A program made the position numbers and the translations under genes. The notes below the pieces were generated by a model, which was not told the origin of the DNA, made no database searches, and was given only the letters and a program-made list of their open reading frames with translations. Below, piece by piece: positions 22,170 through 34,997 of a stretch of DNA of 64,000 nucleotides; positions within the stretch are counted from its first letter, which is position 1; every line of letters begins with the position of its first letter. The stretch lies in assembly GCA_033060915.1 (NCBI GenBank), contig CM065397.1, positions 34,427,501-34,491,500 on the forward strand, in the 5' to 3' direction. This DNA is from Euryodendron excelsum. Its lineage: Eukaryota > Streptophyta > Magnoliopsida > Ericales > Pentaphylacaceae.

Positions 22170-25100
22170 TGTAAGCACCCCATTTTTTCCCCTCGGCAAT
22201 CTCTGGTCCGTCCAGGCTTGCATTCAAGTCAATATGGATGCATTCCAATGTAAACCAGTTTTCTAGACGTAATCTAATCAATCGATTGCTTTACGGGCCT
22301 GTCCGGCCCAAAAAAGAGGCAAAATGACCAAAATGCCCTCAAGGCATTATCTGGTCCAATTCTAGTAGACACGTCTTCTCAAAGACGGTAAGTCCCTATT
22401 TCCAATCACAATTCTAAGATTAAAATCCAATTCCAATCCGATTCTAGTTCAAATCCAATTCTAGTTTCAATTGAATTTGGCACGTCTTTCGAGAAAGTTA
22501 ATCCCTTAGACAATAAGACCCTCCTGCTTGGCATGTTTTTTGATAAATTCTTCAGAACGGTAAGTCCCTTCAAACCCATAGACTGGGATGAGACCCTAAG
22601 TCCCCAAGATTGTAGAATGGTCCACCTTTAACGCCTATTAGCCCGCCAATGAAGAAATGTCCGTTATTCAGCATGCCTTCCGAGAAAGTTAATTCCTCAA
22701 GCGATAAGTCCACTTAGCAGCTTTATAAAATCAGGCTGTCTCCGGAATGATCCAAACCGTTAGAGTAATGAAAGTACTCGTAAACATCGCAATCGTCGAA
22801 ATGGCAGAAACACTCGTAAATAGGTCAACATTAGGAATTACCAACAAATGCCTTATGTCATGAGACCGAACTCGCCTCTTGGCCATGACACGTTTATCAA
22901 ATGATGAGATACCTTTGGAAACCAACCCTTCACAGACCATCAGAGTGACGAAAACACTAAAGACCCAGGTTAACACTAGTGCCTACTAGCCCACTTCGGT
23001 GAAAAATGACCAAACTGCCCTTAGGGCATTTTCGGTACGCTTTTTGAGAAAGCACTTAAGTCCTCAAAGCGGTAAGTTCAGCCTTCCAAGATTGTCCTAA
23101 AAGACAATTTGGCACATTCAAGTACCTTCAAGTCGGTTTCGGACCAATTCCGAGACCATCCGGTCAAAATAACAATTTTGCCCCTAGGCATCCGAGCACC
23201 CTAGGAACCACACTAGCTCTGGGTATTAAATTGGTAACCCTTCGACGATGCTTTTAATAGTATTCCCGATCGTTCGATACATTTCTGGGTCATTCCGAGT
23301 CAGTCCGACAAACCTGATGCAAAAAGATCGTTTTGCCCCTAGTGGGCCGATCGCCTTTTCCAACCACGCCGACTCTGGGTATCAAACTCACAAACTCTAG
23401 GAATATTCTCAGTAATATTTCCAAGCCTCAAGCCTTCTTCCGGGACATTCCAAGTCCATCCCGACAGCTTTTTGGCCCGATTAACCGTTTTACCCCTAAT
23501 GGCCCGGTCAACCCTTCCAACAAATCCTGACATCATTTTTCAAATCTAATACTCCTAAGACACTACTCTAAGGGTTCATGTCCGTTTCCGGCCCTCCAGG
23601 CTATTTTCGACCCTTTAAATCATTTCTGAACCGTTTTGCTTGGCACCACTGCAGCAATACAGAGCCTCCTACAGCGTGAAAAGGGTCCGCAAACACAGTC
23701 CAAAAACTCTTTTGTTCGATATACAGAGCTTGAATCCCCTCCAAACACTAGCTCTCTTTAGGTTTTTCAAACCCTATCCCCCATACACTAAACCCTAGCA
23801 TACATACACTTTTATACACTCATATACGAACTTCCGAAGCCTCCATTGAAGACTTGAAGTGCTGCAACTTGGAAGCTCCCGAATACCAAAGCAAATAAAG
23901 CAATCAAAGCAAAGAAGACACAAGGTAGGCTTCCTATTTATGTTTACACAATTCCCCCCTTCTCTCTTCTCTTTCCTATCCCACTTGAGTTTTCTTCTAT
24001 TTTAATCCTCGTCTTCTACTCCCGTTTCTTGTATGCTTGAAACAAGGGACTTCCCAGTTCATGTGTAGGATTAGGCTATTGAAAGTCATCGTACCGGGGG
24101 CTTTCTCTTAGTCTAATCGGAGACCGTGTGGGTTTGACCCCCTTGATTATGTGGTGAAGCCTTTAACTTTGTATGTTCACGACCCCAACTTGCATTGTGC
24201 ATATCATAGTCATGCATCTCTCCTAAACTTGTTTTCAAAACTTGCATCGAAAATTATTTTCAAAACTTGCATTAAATCTTCTTTTTCCAAACTTATTTTT
24301 AAAATCACAATCCTAAGGTGATTATAGCATTTCCATGGTTAGGGTTGCTTTAGAAAAGTGTTACATTTAAAATGATTTTCATGGTCCATATTTTCAAATC
24401 CTTGTTGTTTTCAAAATCACAATCCTAGAATAGTTCTAATCTTCTTATGGTTAGAATCGTTTTAGAAAAGTGAGATATTTTTAGAGGCTTGCAAAAGTCC
24501 ACATTCAAATCCCTTTCCAAATTGCTTTTCAAACTTACTTTCCAAAACCTCTTTTTAAATCTTCCCAAAAATCTCTTTTCATACTTGTTTTCCTAAAAAG
24601 TCTTTCCAAAAATCTCTTTCTTAAAAATCTCTCTTTCTAAAAAGATCTATTTTTCAAAATCCCTTTTTCTTGGAGTTCAAGTAAAACCCTAGATCCATGG
24701 TTAGAAAACCCTAATTTTTTCTCCTAAAATGTGATTTCCAATCTTGCCTTAAAACATAGATTTCCAAAATCTCTATTTTCTACATTCAATCTTAGACTTC
24801 CAAAACCTATTTTTCATACCAAAATCTATGGATTTCCAAATCCTATTTTTCATATCAAATCAATATCCTTCCAAATCTAAGATTTCCACAACTCCACCTT
24901 TCCAATTCTATGTCAAATCATATCTTCCGTTTTTGGAAACTAAATTAAATCTTCCATTTTTTAAACTAAATCAAATCCTCCGTTTTTTGAAACAAAATCA
25001 AATCATCTCTTTTTGGAAATAAAATCCAATCTTTTAATAGAAAACAAATCTTTCCTAATCCAAACGTTTTCCAAATTTCGACCTTTCCTAATCGCAATCC

Positions 25101-26861
25101 TTCCTAATCCAAATCTTTCTTAAATTCCTATTCTTCCTAATCTCATACCTTCCTAAATCTTAAGTTTTCAAAACTTTAACTTTCAAATTTTTCCTTAAAC
25201 TTCAAGCTTCTTAATCTTTCTAAACCCAAACTTTTCCTAATTCTAAAACTTTTCAAATTCCGAATCTTTTTCAAACCTAATCAAATCTTTTCTAACAAGG
25301 AAACTTTCCAAATTCAAAACTTTCTTAAGTTGAAACTTTCCAATTTTAAAACCTTTCCTATTTTAAACTTTCCTAATTCGAAACTTTCCTAAAATGAAAC
25401 TTTCCTAAAACGGAACTTTTCTATTTTGAAACTTTCCTAATTTCAAGATTTCTAAATTCAATCTTTCCTATACTCCAACTCTCTATGTTTTCTAAATCAA
25501 ACTTTCCAATCAAATCTTTCTTAATCTCAAGTCCTTCCTAAATCCTATCTTCCTATGTCTAGGTTTTCTAAAACCAAGCTTTCCAAAATCAAGCTTTTCA
25601 AGTTCAAGTCAAAATCAATTCAATTACATGCTTCAACCCTAGATTACCCTAAGTCCTAGGATGTTTAGACCTTAGTTCGGCCCTAACCCTAGAGTTAGGA
25701 AGCTTCCAACTCTTCTCCAAAAATTCTTTTCTAAATCGATATGGTTTTTCAAACGTCAATTCAAGTCAAGATGTTTTCAAAACTCTATGTTTCCAAATCA
25801 AGTTCAAAGTCAATTCTAAGGTCTATTTTAAATTAAAGTCCAATCTTTTCAAATCTTCCAAGTCAATTTCTAATCAAAGTTTAATTTTCAATTTTCAAAT
25901 CCAAGTTCCAAATCAAACTCTTTTCAAACCAAATTTTATATCGAATTCTCATCCGAACTATGACTGACCTGATTCCCAAAATAGGGATACGTAGGCAACT
26001 CTTTTTCAAGTTTCCAATTCCATAACCTTTTTCAAACTTCAAATTTCATAACTTTTTCTAAGTTTCCAATTTCATAATTATTTTCAAATCTCCAATTCTA
26101 TAATTTCTTTCAAGTTTCTAATTTCATAACTTTTCTTAAATCTCCAATTCCATAACTATTTTAAAATTTCCAATTCTATGATTGATTTCAAATTTCTAAT
26201 TCTACAATCTATTTTCAAATCTCTATTTTCAATTTCTAAAACTTTTCTTTCAAAAATCAAGTCTTCTTTTCAAATCTCTTTTCAACATTAAATCAAGTTA
26301 TTTTCAAAATCAAAGTTTTTTTCTTGTACTTGCATATCATGCATACTGTCAATTTCTTTCTTAAAATTCTTTTCTAAAGTGGATAGTATTAGACATTTAT
26401 TAATCAAAGACCTTAATGAGTGAACCTAGGGTGAATACACATGTAGGTACCGCAAGAGGAGGGTAGGGTGATGGCTTAGTGCGTCTTCCCTACATGTAAC
26501 CAACCTCTCAACTTAGATCACTGTTTTCGAAGACCAAATGAAGTTATTTTTAAAAAGGGCTTAAATTTTTTCAAAGGTTGCCAAATAATCTGTTTTCTTA
26601 AAAACTCTCTTTCAAGGAAGTTTTCAAAATTGTTTTCAAAAACCCTAAGTGTAATCTTCAGATTGTGCTTACTTTTAGGTGACCTAACTCACCTTAATCA
26701 AGTTAGGTGGCGACTCCAAATATTTTTGAAAAGCCCTTAATCCAAATTAATTTCTAATTCAAACCTAGTCGCACTCATCTTTCTATGAAAATGAGTTCTA
26801 ACGAGAGAGCACTGTATTTTTCTCACTTCTCTTTTTTTACTGCAAAAAATTGTGGCCCGAC
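22170..26861 (+). mobile_element. Solo LTR S (4.69 kb, C-like family) inserted in LTR Y
   Basis: Starts TGTAAGCACCCCATTTTTTC and ends near GTGGCCCGAC. Its last blocks match the C LTRs (stem-loop at 26682-26717, GAGTTCTAACGAGAGAGCAC). The length equals that of the C 5' LTR within a base or so. No PBS, PPT or ORF is attached. Target duplication is imperfect: GTACC at left, only CC at right, so a few bases were lost at the right junction. The LTR promoter region lacks the TATA box: homology jumps from CCACTGCAGC (23647) to AATACAGAGCC. Confidence 0.8.
26682..26717 (+). promoter_or_regulatory. U5 stem-loop with PBS-like tail, LTR S
   Basis: Arms ACCTAACT (26682-26689) and AGTTAGGT (26701-26708), then TGGCGACTCC (26708-26717), 144 bases before the LTR end. 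Confidence 0.6.
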
Positions 26862-29800
26862 CCAACATGTTTTTTCACCCTAGGCTCACTCATTTAGAAT
26901 ATTCGATTATTCAATGTCCAATTATATCCACTTTGAGAATTGTAGAAAGAGGTTCGAGCCATCACTTTAGGGATAATATGATACATGATATGCAAGTGCA
27001 AGAAAAGCATTTGAAAAGAGATTTTGAAAACGGTTATGACCGAACCCATGAGGATTGCCTTCATATTCATTTGTTGGGGAATCAAGTTAATCGTAGTTTG
27101 GACTTGGGATCTGATTGAAAATAAACATTTTGAGGTCTTGTTTGATTTGAAAAGACACCTTGTGGCCTTTGAAAAATTTGACTTGAAAAGAGTTTGAGTT
27201 GAACTTTAATTGAAGGATTGAAAATTGAACTTAGAGTTGATTTTACAATTTGAACTTGAAATTGACATTGAACTTTGAAATAGAACTTGGACTTGAATTG
27301 AGGTTTTAAAATCATTTTGATTGAGATTTAGAAAAGAGTTAAAGCTTCTTAACTTAGGATTAGAATTGAATTAGAGCTTTGGTATCCTAGGACTTAGGCA
27401 ACTTAGGGTTGAAGCAAGCAATTAAATTGGAAAGGCTTGCTTGTATTTATAAAGTTTGATTTTAGAAGGTTCAATTTTGGAAAGTTCCAATTTAGTAAAG
27501 TTGGAATCAGGAAAGAAAGGAAAAGATTTTATTTAATTTAGAAATATTTGATTGGGAAATATTTGGAAAGTTTGAACTTTGGAAAACTTTGAATTAGAAA
27601 GGTTCATTTTAGGAAAATTTTTCTTTCAGGTAAGTTTTCCTTTTTAAGGAAAGAATTGATGTTGGAAATATTTGAATTAGGAAAGGTTTGAATATAGAAA
27701 GATTGAATTTGAAAAAGTTTGACCTACGTTTGAGGTAACTAGGGATTCAAGCCATCCTAGGACCTAGAGTTCATGCAATGCATTAGAATTGGAAAGATTA
27801 TATTTCAATTGAAAAAGGAAAGTTTTGCTTTTAAAAAGTTTTGGAATTAGGAAAGATTTACAATAGAAAAAAAAATTAGAATTAGGAAATATTTGATCTC
27901 TATTTCCTAAAATAGAAGATTGAATTTTATTTTAAAAAATTGATAATTTGATTTGGTTTCCTATTTGGGCAATATTTGATTTGACTTGAAATTGGAAAAC
28001 TTTAGTTTTGAAAATCTTTCATTTTATGTGACTTTTGAATTAAGAAATCCATGGTTTCATGTAGAAAAGGATTTTGAAAATTAATGATTTGATGCAAATA
28101 GCAAACCATGATTTTAAGAAAGGAATTAGAGTTTCCTAATCATGTATTCTATGGTTTTGACTTGGACTCTCAAGATAAGGAGTTTTTGGAAAGTTCTCAA
28201 AATAATGAGTTTTTGAAAAGTGGATCTTTGAAAAGAGTCTTTTAGGAAGTGGATTTGCAAAAACTATTTTAGAGAGATTTAAATATAGACTTTTGCAAGT
28301 CTTTTGAATATCTCACTTTTTTAAAACAATTCTAGCCATGAAAAGTTTAAAAACATTCTAGGATTGTGATTTTGAAAATAACTAGGGTTTGAAATACAAA
28401 CCATAATGATTTCATTGAATGTAACACCTTTCTAAAACAATCCTAACTATAGAGTAGTTAGAATCATCTTAAAAGTTGTGATTTATTGAAAAACAATTTA
28501 AGGTTTGAACCCAAATTTTGAACCTTGATGGTCATATTGAAAGCCTCTAGCATGGTGACCTTCAACAAGTCTTCCTAGGCATGAACCGAAAAGTCCCTTG
28601 TTTCAACCATGCAAGAAAGGGTGGTAGAAGATAGGGGTTAAAATAAAAGAGAACCAAAATGGGTTAGGAGGGAGAAGGGAGAGGGGGGATTGCATAAACT
28701 AAATTGAAAACTTACCTTGTCTTCTTTTTGCCTTGATTACTTTATTTACTTTGCTTTATTTGCACTCTGAGAGCTTTGAATATGCAGCACCTTGATCTTC
28801 AATAGATATTTAGAAGCTTGGATTTGAGTATATTGAGTGTATGGAGGCTAGGGTTTGAGTGTATAGATTGAAGGGAGGCTAGGGTTTGAAAGGGACTTGA
28901 GAAAATTAGGGTTTCGATGCCTGTTTTCAGTAAGGCAGCATTTCTAGAGCGAGTTATTGATCCTTTTTACCTAGGAGGTGGTCAGTATTTATAGACAATT
29001 GAACTGGTCCGGGTGCGTGTTGTAGTGGCACCAGGCATAATTTTCCATTAGCGCCACTATTAAAGGTGCCAGGTTTATTCCTGCCTTAGTGCCACTACTA
29101 GTGATGCCACCCCCTTACAAAAGTTGTTAAGTCGGCAATAAATAGATCTTTTGACCCTTAGAATGCAATGTAGAAGATTTAGGCACCTGTCCTAGTGACT
29201 ATCATGCAATTTTTAGCCCGACTTCACTAGGAGTGACTCCGGAAAGTCAAGGAATAACTCGGAAGGCCGAGGATGGATAAGAGCCCCTGAAAGAGTGTCC
29301 TGATAGTAGCCGGCTTAAGAACCAATGCCAAAATAGTTGAAAAGGGTGACCGGCCCACTAGGGACAAAATAATCATTTGAATAAAAAAAACACCGGGATC
29401 CACCCGAAGTGAGCCATGAAGGGTTGAAGGTTGGAAATACTATTGAGAGTGTTCCAAGAGATTGCTAGTTTGATACCCAAAGCCGGTGTGGTTGGAAAAG
29501 GCGGTTGGCCAACTAGGGACAAAATGGTCATTTTGTACCGAACTTACCGGAATAGACTCGGAATAGTCCGGAAAGGTGCTAGAAGGCACTAGAACGTGCT
29601 AGATTATTTTTGGGACAATCTTGGAAGGGTAAACTTACTACTCTGAGGACTTAAGAACTTTCTCCAGAAGTGTGATGATAGGGCCTAAGGGGAAATTTTG
29701 TTATTTTTCACTAGAATGGGCTAGCAGGCACTAATATTGACCCGAGTTTTAAGTGTTTCCATCATTCTGATGGTGTGTGACGAGTTGGTTTCCAAAGATA

Positions 29801-30356
29801 TCTCGTCATTCGGTAAACGTGTCACGACCAAGAGCCATGTTCGGTCTCATGACAGAGGGGTTTGTTGGCAATTCCCAATGTCGACCTGTTTGCGAGTGTT
29901 TCTATCACTCTGACGGTTGCGATGTTTGTGAGTGTTTCTATCACTCTGATAGTGTGCATTTATTCCAGAAATTGTCTGATCTCGAGAAACTATTAGATGG
30001 TCTTATCATCTTGGTGCCTTACGTACTTTCCCGATCGATGTGACGAATAGTGAACATTTTATGTTGGTGGGCTAGCAAGCGCTAGAAGTAAACCACTTTA
30101 TCATCTCAGGGACTTAGGTTCCGTCCCGGTCGATAGGCTTAAAGGGACTTACAATTATGAGGAGCTTCTCGGTAAACGTGTTGGATTAAATTTGATTGGT
30201 CTTAACTGGAATAGGAACTGGAATTGAGGTTAAAATATGGACTTACCGTATTTAGGAAGACATGTCGGCTAGATTGGACTTAGTAATGCTCCAAGGTTTG
30301 ATTGTGAGTCCGGTCGGGCCAAAAATTGTTGAGTGAGAAAAAATAAGGTACCTACA
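26862..30356 (-). mobile_element. LTR Y, main part (minus strand)
   Basis: On the minus strand it begins at 30356 with TGTAGGTACC and is collinear with LTRs S and C: promoter TATAAATAC at 28993-28985, GTGCCACTA motifs (29030-29110), the GAAACAAGGGAC stretch (28590), and GAACCCATGAGGATTGCC (27044-27061, plus strand). Its R/U5 end is split off at 22146 and beyond the window. Next to Y the sequence at 30357 joins LTR X; the expected target duplication is AAAGG (30357-30361). The 5' half of a full element or a solo LTR are both possible. Confidence 0.8.
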
Positions 30357-30898
30357 AAAGGCATCTTTAAAACATTTCAAATATGAGGTGACTACACCCC
30401 GTTTTCAAAAACTATAAAGTGAATAGAAGTTGACTATTAGTAACCAGTGATTTAAGTGAGTGAATTAAGGATGATTAGATATGTAGGTACCGAAAGGATG
30501 GGCTAGGATGATGATCTTAGGATATCTTCCCTACACATAACTAACCCCCGGACCATAGATTTCTATTTCGAAGACCAAAATCGGAGTCACGTTTTTAAAA
30601 GGGCTTTTAAAAGGTTACTAAGACCTCTTTTTCAAAAACCTTCTTAAGAACATTTTTAAAACCTTTTCGAAAAACCTAAGTTTAGTCTTCATATTACACT
30701 TAATTTTAGGTGATCTAACACATTTTTAACTATGTTATGTGGCGACTCCTAATTTTTCTAAAAAATCCTTCAATCAAATCAAGTCTTCAAGTTCAAACCC
30801 TCGTTTGCACTTGTCCTTTTATGAGAATAAGTTCTAACAAAGAAAGTATCGTGTTTTTTCTGAGCCTAGAGAGCTTGGTTAAAAATGAAGGTGTAACA
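30357..30898 (+). mobile_element. LTR X, 3' end of an older plus-strand LTR
   Basis: Matches about 21590-22145 of the A 3' LTR: AATTAAGGATGATTAGAT (30463), TCTTCCCTACACATAACTAA (30525), the U5 stem-loop at 30713-30749, and the end GAAGGTGTAACA at 30898. Its 5' part would lie left of the window, beyond the nested insertions. What follows at 30899 is unrelated low-copy DNA, so this is the outer boundary of the left nest. Confidence 0.75.
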
Positions 30899-31909
30899 GA
30901 GGTCATCTACTATTTAATATTTATCTAGACAGGTCTACCAATTAATTTTACTATCTAGGCAAGTGATTATGCGAGTAAAATTAAACAGCTGACTTAGCTT
31001 TGGTTTTATAAATAATAGCAGTGACTCATATGGTGAGAATACTATTATTTATAGCTAAGTGTATAACATCACTAAATTCTAGACCTATTACCCTGTAATA
31101 AGTTACTCAGATGGAGAGTTGACCCAATACTAACAACTACTAGACTTTATACTCACTGAGTCCGCAACTTATTCTAGCCGGTGGGGAGGTTGGTACTAAA
31201 ACCAACACATAAAATAAATTACTTCATTTATAAATATAATATTTCAATATTAATGACTCATATATGAACAACAAATAAAATTTTAAATTATCTTAATTTA
31301 GAAAGAAAAATGTTTAAATTAAAACATGGAAATTAATTTTATTCTCTTGTTGAACATTTATAAACCAAAATTGAAATTTTAAATATATATAATTAAAACG
31401 CAACTTAAAGGTCATTTATGTATTATCCATGTTCTCTCATACTAATAATATAACAACAAGAATACAAAAGGTAATAATTATAAATAAACAAGATAAACAA
31501 AGGTTAGTACACGTTCTTAAGATTTTTCCTCACTTCTTTAGGGTTTTTTTAGTTTTTTGCCCCAGTTTTTACACCGCTATTGTTCCTTCATCTTTTTCGA
31601 TTACAATAGATCATATTCTCCATAATAATGGAGTTACAGAATATAAGAAATCAAAATCTCCAAAGCAGTGGAGTTCCCATGCTTCGAAAATATAACTATT
31701 ACATCCGATTCTATATCTCCTTAAATCGGAGTTCACAATCTAAGAATCATGTAAAAACATAATCACACAATATACATTCATGTGACCATAATAATTAGGC
31801 AAAATGCTGCAAAACAAAAATTAGCACAAACCCACGTTCTACCCTAAACATGGATGGAAATGATTTTCAAATAACATGGTAGGTATTATACATATACAGT
31901 ATCAACCAA
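30899..31909. other. AT-rich decayed DNA, no recognised gene
   Basis: No ORF, RNA gene or clear repeat. Plus-strand words such as CTCACTGAGTCC (31151) hint at old LTR sequence, and the copia-like PBS at its right edge suggests this could be the internal region of a dead element. Confidence 0.4.
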
Positions 31910-32440
31910 GGCTCTAATGCCAGTTGTTTGGGACTATGAAATTTTTCACGTCTTAGCTATAGTGTATACACATAATATCAAAATTTCTGATCTGATTAGC
32001 AGAGAATAATTTATGTGATTATAATCATACCTTCGAGATCTCTCTGATTTGATCCCGAATATAAACAGGTATGAAGTTCAAAAATTTTTTGCTTTGATCT
32101 CGAACAGCAAGCAACAACAACAAATACAAATAAACTGTTCGAACTCAATCTTTGGATTTTTGATATATCCCTTTTATACGCCTTACTCCAGAGAGAGTGG
32201 ACTCCTAACTACTAGAATTTTTTTGTCTTACAAAAACGTGTCTCTCTTAATTATGAGTAAGTGTAACTCTAGTTGCTCTTAGAGTGCGTATATATGGAGG
32301 CTACAATAGGGATCACATGATTACTATCATTAGGGTTTTCTATGCAAATAAGAATTCCTAATACAACTAGAATTAATCCTTATTTACATCAATTATAATT
32401 TATATCACTAATGAATTATAATTGCACTCCATGTCATACT
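31910..32440 (-). mobile_element. Possible copia-like PBS and LTR trace
   Basis: Minus strand 31922-31910 reads TGGCATTAGAGCC, two mismatches from the initiator-Met primer site TGGTATCAGAGCC of Ty1/copia elements. Two bases away, at 31925, plus-strand TGTTTGGGACT could be an LTR terminus. The far LTR end, target duplication and any pol were not found; the right limit is arbitrary. Confidence 0.3.
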
Positions 32441-32699
32441 AGTAACTATATTTTGAACTCAATATTATTAAATATTTATTTATCTCTCCGCATTAATATT
32501 ATAAATACTCGTGTATTAAATTAAATTAATGAAATTAAATTTAATAGACTTTATTTAATTCCTTAAGTTTGCTTCAAATTTGCTTACATTTTTTTAAATG
32601 CCGCATGAATTAAAGTTCAGAGACTATCTATCAGAGAATATCAACTAGGATGCTCGACTTCATGGGTTGCTGCATGCGCATGGTATGCAATTAATCAAT

Positions 32700-33055
32700 C
32701 TCAACTATGTAAGCAATCCACACAAACCGCTACGTATCCTAGCGAGTCATGATAAGATTATAATGTGCTAAAGAATTGTTCGTTGGTTAAAAAGTCAGAT
32801 CAACTACTGAAAATTTCCAAGGTGTGACTTATTCAAGAATTTTCAATCAACTAACGTATCCAGATGATTTGGTTTCTTCTCTGAGATTGTCATGCAATTG
32901 CGTGGTTTTAACAAATGATCCAAATGGTGATCACACGCAATCTCCCAAGCTCCTGCAGGCATAAATTAAACAAAAATATATATCGATTTACATAGCCTCT
33001 GTAATCAACATCAACAAATTAATTAATTGACTAGGTATCTTCACAGTCGTTAAAC
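32700..33055 (-). pseudogene. Exon-like block, copy 1 (unidentified protein)
   Basis: On the minus strand, after an acceptor-like TGCCTGCAG (near 32957), an open stretch AWEIACDHHLDHLLKPRNC continues to TLVD and a TGA near 32845. Similar sequence occurs about 800 bp to the right (33505-33770), where DCHIDVKGTNCMKMIS aligns. The two copies share the flanking ACGTATCCTAGCG motif (32729 and 33525). I do not recognise the protein. It may be a terminal exon of a lost or duplicated gene. Confidence 0.3.
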
Positions 33056-33329
33056 AAAAATTTACTAGTTCTATCTAGTGTTTAGTTGGTATAGCTATCT
33101 TCCTTCTGTAAATCCGTAGTGAATGCTGAACAATCAACGAAGAAAAAGTTTACTGTTTTTTATGTAGTCGATTTAAAGAAAGCGTTATCCTTAAGTACAT
33201 GTACAAACTTACTGAAGCTGACCAATTGTGTTCGATATCAGGAGAGGATTGATCGCTCTAAAACAAAATATAATACACATGACTGGTCAAGTATCAAGAA
33301 AATGTATTAACCTATCCCACAAATTCCAA

Positions 33330-34440
33330 AACCAAACTTGTAACCATGATCCAGTAGTAATGCTCCCATCTCTACACAAAAGTTTGCTTTCCTGCAAGAG
33401 ATTTTAATTTCTTAAAGAAATAAAATGGTGCATTAGTCATAAGAGAATCTCCGCTGTGACATTCAACTTCAAGATTCACTAGGGCTGTTCAACCTGATCT
33501 AAGCGTGAAATCTAGGAAAACAGATACGTATCCTAGCGGCTCTTAAGGTGACAAATAGTTTAGGGACTGGTTCATTGTCCAAAGGATCAAATCAATTGAA
33601 TAAAGAAGTCTCAAAGTTGTGTATTATTCAAGAATTAATTGTCCAAACAACTGAATGTGCTAGATTAATGACCCGGCTGCCAATTCATGAGATCATCTTC
33701 ATGCAATTTGTGCCCTTTACATCAATATGGCAGTCATGCGCGGTCTCCATATAAAAAATACAAGATTCTGACAGAAACTACAAATTGTTTTTAACTAATA
33801 CTACATTAACATGGTAGTCAAGACAAACAATTTGGATGTGCACAAGAACAGATTCAATATAATAACAGTTTGTCAGTGATACGATCTGTTCAATAGTGTT
33901 TATGTTTCAATAGTCTGAATATAGAAGAAGCTATTTTCTTTTTCCTTAGAAAAGAACAAAAAAGGAAAAAAATGCAAAAACAAAAAAGCTACCTTCCTCG
34001 AACAAGTCCACATCCTGCCATGGAAATTAACTACAATTTCAGCCAAATAAGAAGTGCCGTCTTTGAACAAGTCTCAGTCAAAGCATGAACTTGTTAATGT
34101 GTTGGACATAGTTGAACTTATTAGATCTTGTATATCTTAATATAAAACGTAGTTTGCAAAGCAAATCTAGCCTATCTTTTTCCAAGGATCTAGGGTACGT
34201 AAGATCAATCAAAACGCATGATCTAATTAAGGATGCTGACAAATTCGGTATCTATTGTGGTTAGAAGAAAATCAAATGTTCAGATTACATAGTGAATTAA
34301 GAAATTAAACAATAGCGACTTAAAGAATGTGACAGTTTATGCGATGAGAGTGACCTCTTCAGGGGGAGCAGGCGACAATTTGGGTTTAGCTGGCATGGTA
34401 ATCACAACCACAAACTCCAGCTTCTTCCAAATGGTAATTG
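33330..34440 (-). pseudogene. Exon-like fragments, copy 2 and neighbours (unidentified)
   Basis: Minus-strand open pieces flanked by splice-like signals: KANFCVEMGALLLDHGYKFG (33394-33310, after CTTGCAG), DCHIDVKGTNCMKMIS (about 33735-33690), LFKDGTSYLAEIVVNFHGRM (about 34070-34010, followed by an AAG/GTAGCT donor) and MPAKPKLSPAPPEEVTLIA (34396-34340). Codon use and composition look coding, unlike the LTRs around. They could be exons of one host gene or of captured gene pieces; joins cannot be proved here, and no product is assigned. Confidence 0.3.
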
Positions 34441-34687
34441 CAAAACTTGAGCTTAGTTTATTTAGGCTGATGGCTAAGAACCAACAAGTAAATTGCAAAT
34501 TGACCAACTTGATATATTATTATAATTGTATAAAATCTAATTTTCATGATACTGCTTCCAAATATATATTTATTCAAAAGCAACGTCTAGATAAGGTCGA
34601 GCCTGTGTCTTAATTATTAAATAGCAGCATATATATATACATAGCTTATACCAAAAGTAACTGGAACCTTAGTCCAAGATAGAGGGG

Positions 34688-34717
34688 TTTAATTTATTTA
34701 TTTATTTATTTATTTTG
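34688..34717. repeat. (TTTA)n microsatellite
   Basis: Seven consecutive TTTA units; minor repeat in AT-rich DNA between exon-like fragments and the hAT element. Confidence 0.9.
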
Positions 34718-34997
34718 TCCCTTTGATGAGGAGATGGTGGCTAAGTACACAAGGCAACTTACTTTTTAACAGGAATGATAATTTTCTATGCGAAGATGAT
34801 AACTCTGGTAATTGATCGATCTCTCAATTATAGTTATCAGAATAGGAAGCAAAAATAGCAACGATAAGAAAAATGAAAGCAGGAATAGAAAACGATGGCA
34901 TACATACATGGTTCATACTAGACCATATTAAATACAAATATTATGAAGACGTCACCAAACTCAAGACACCAATTCTGACTACTTTTTTTTTTTTTTG

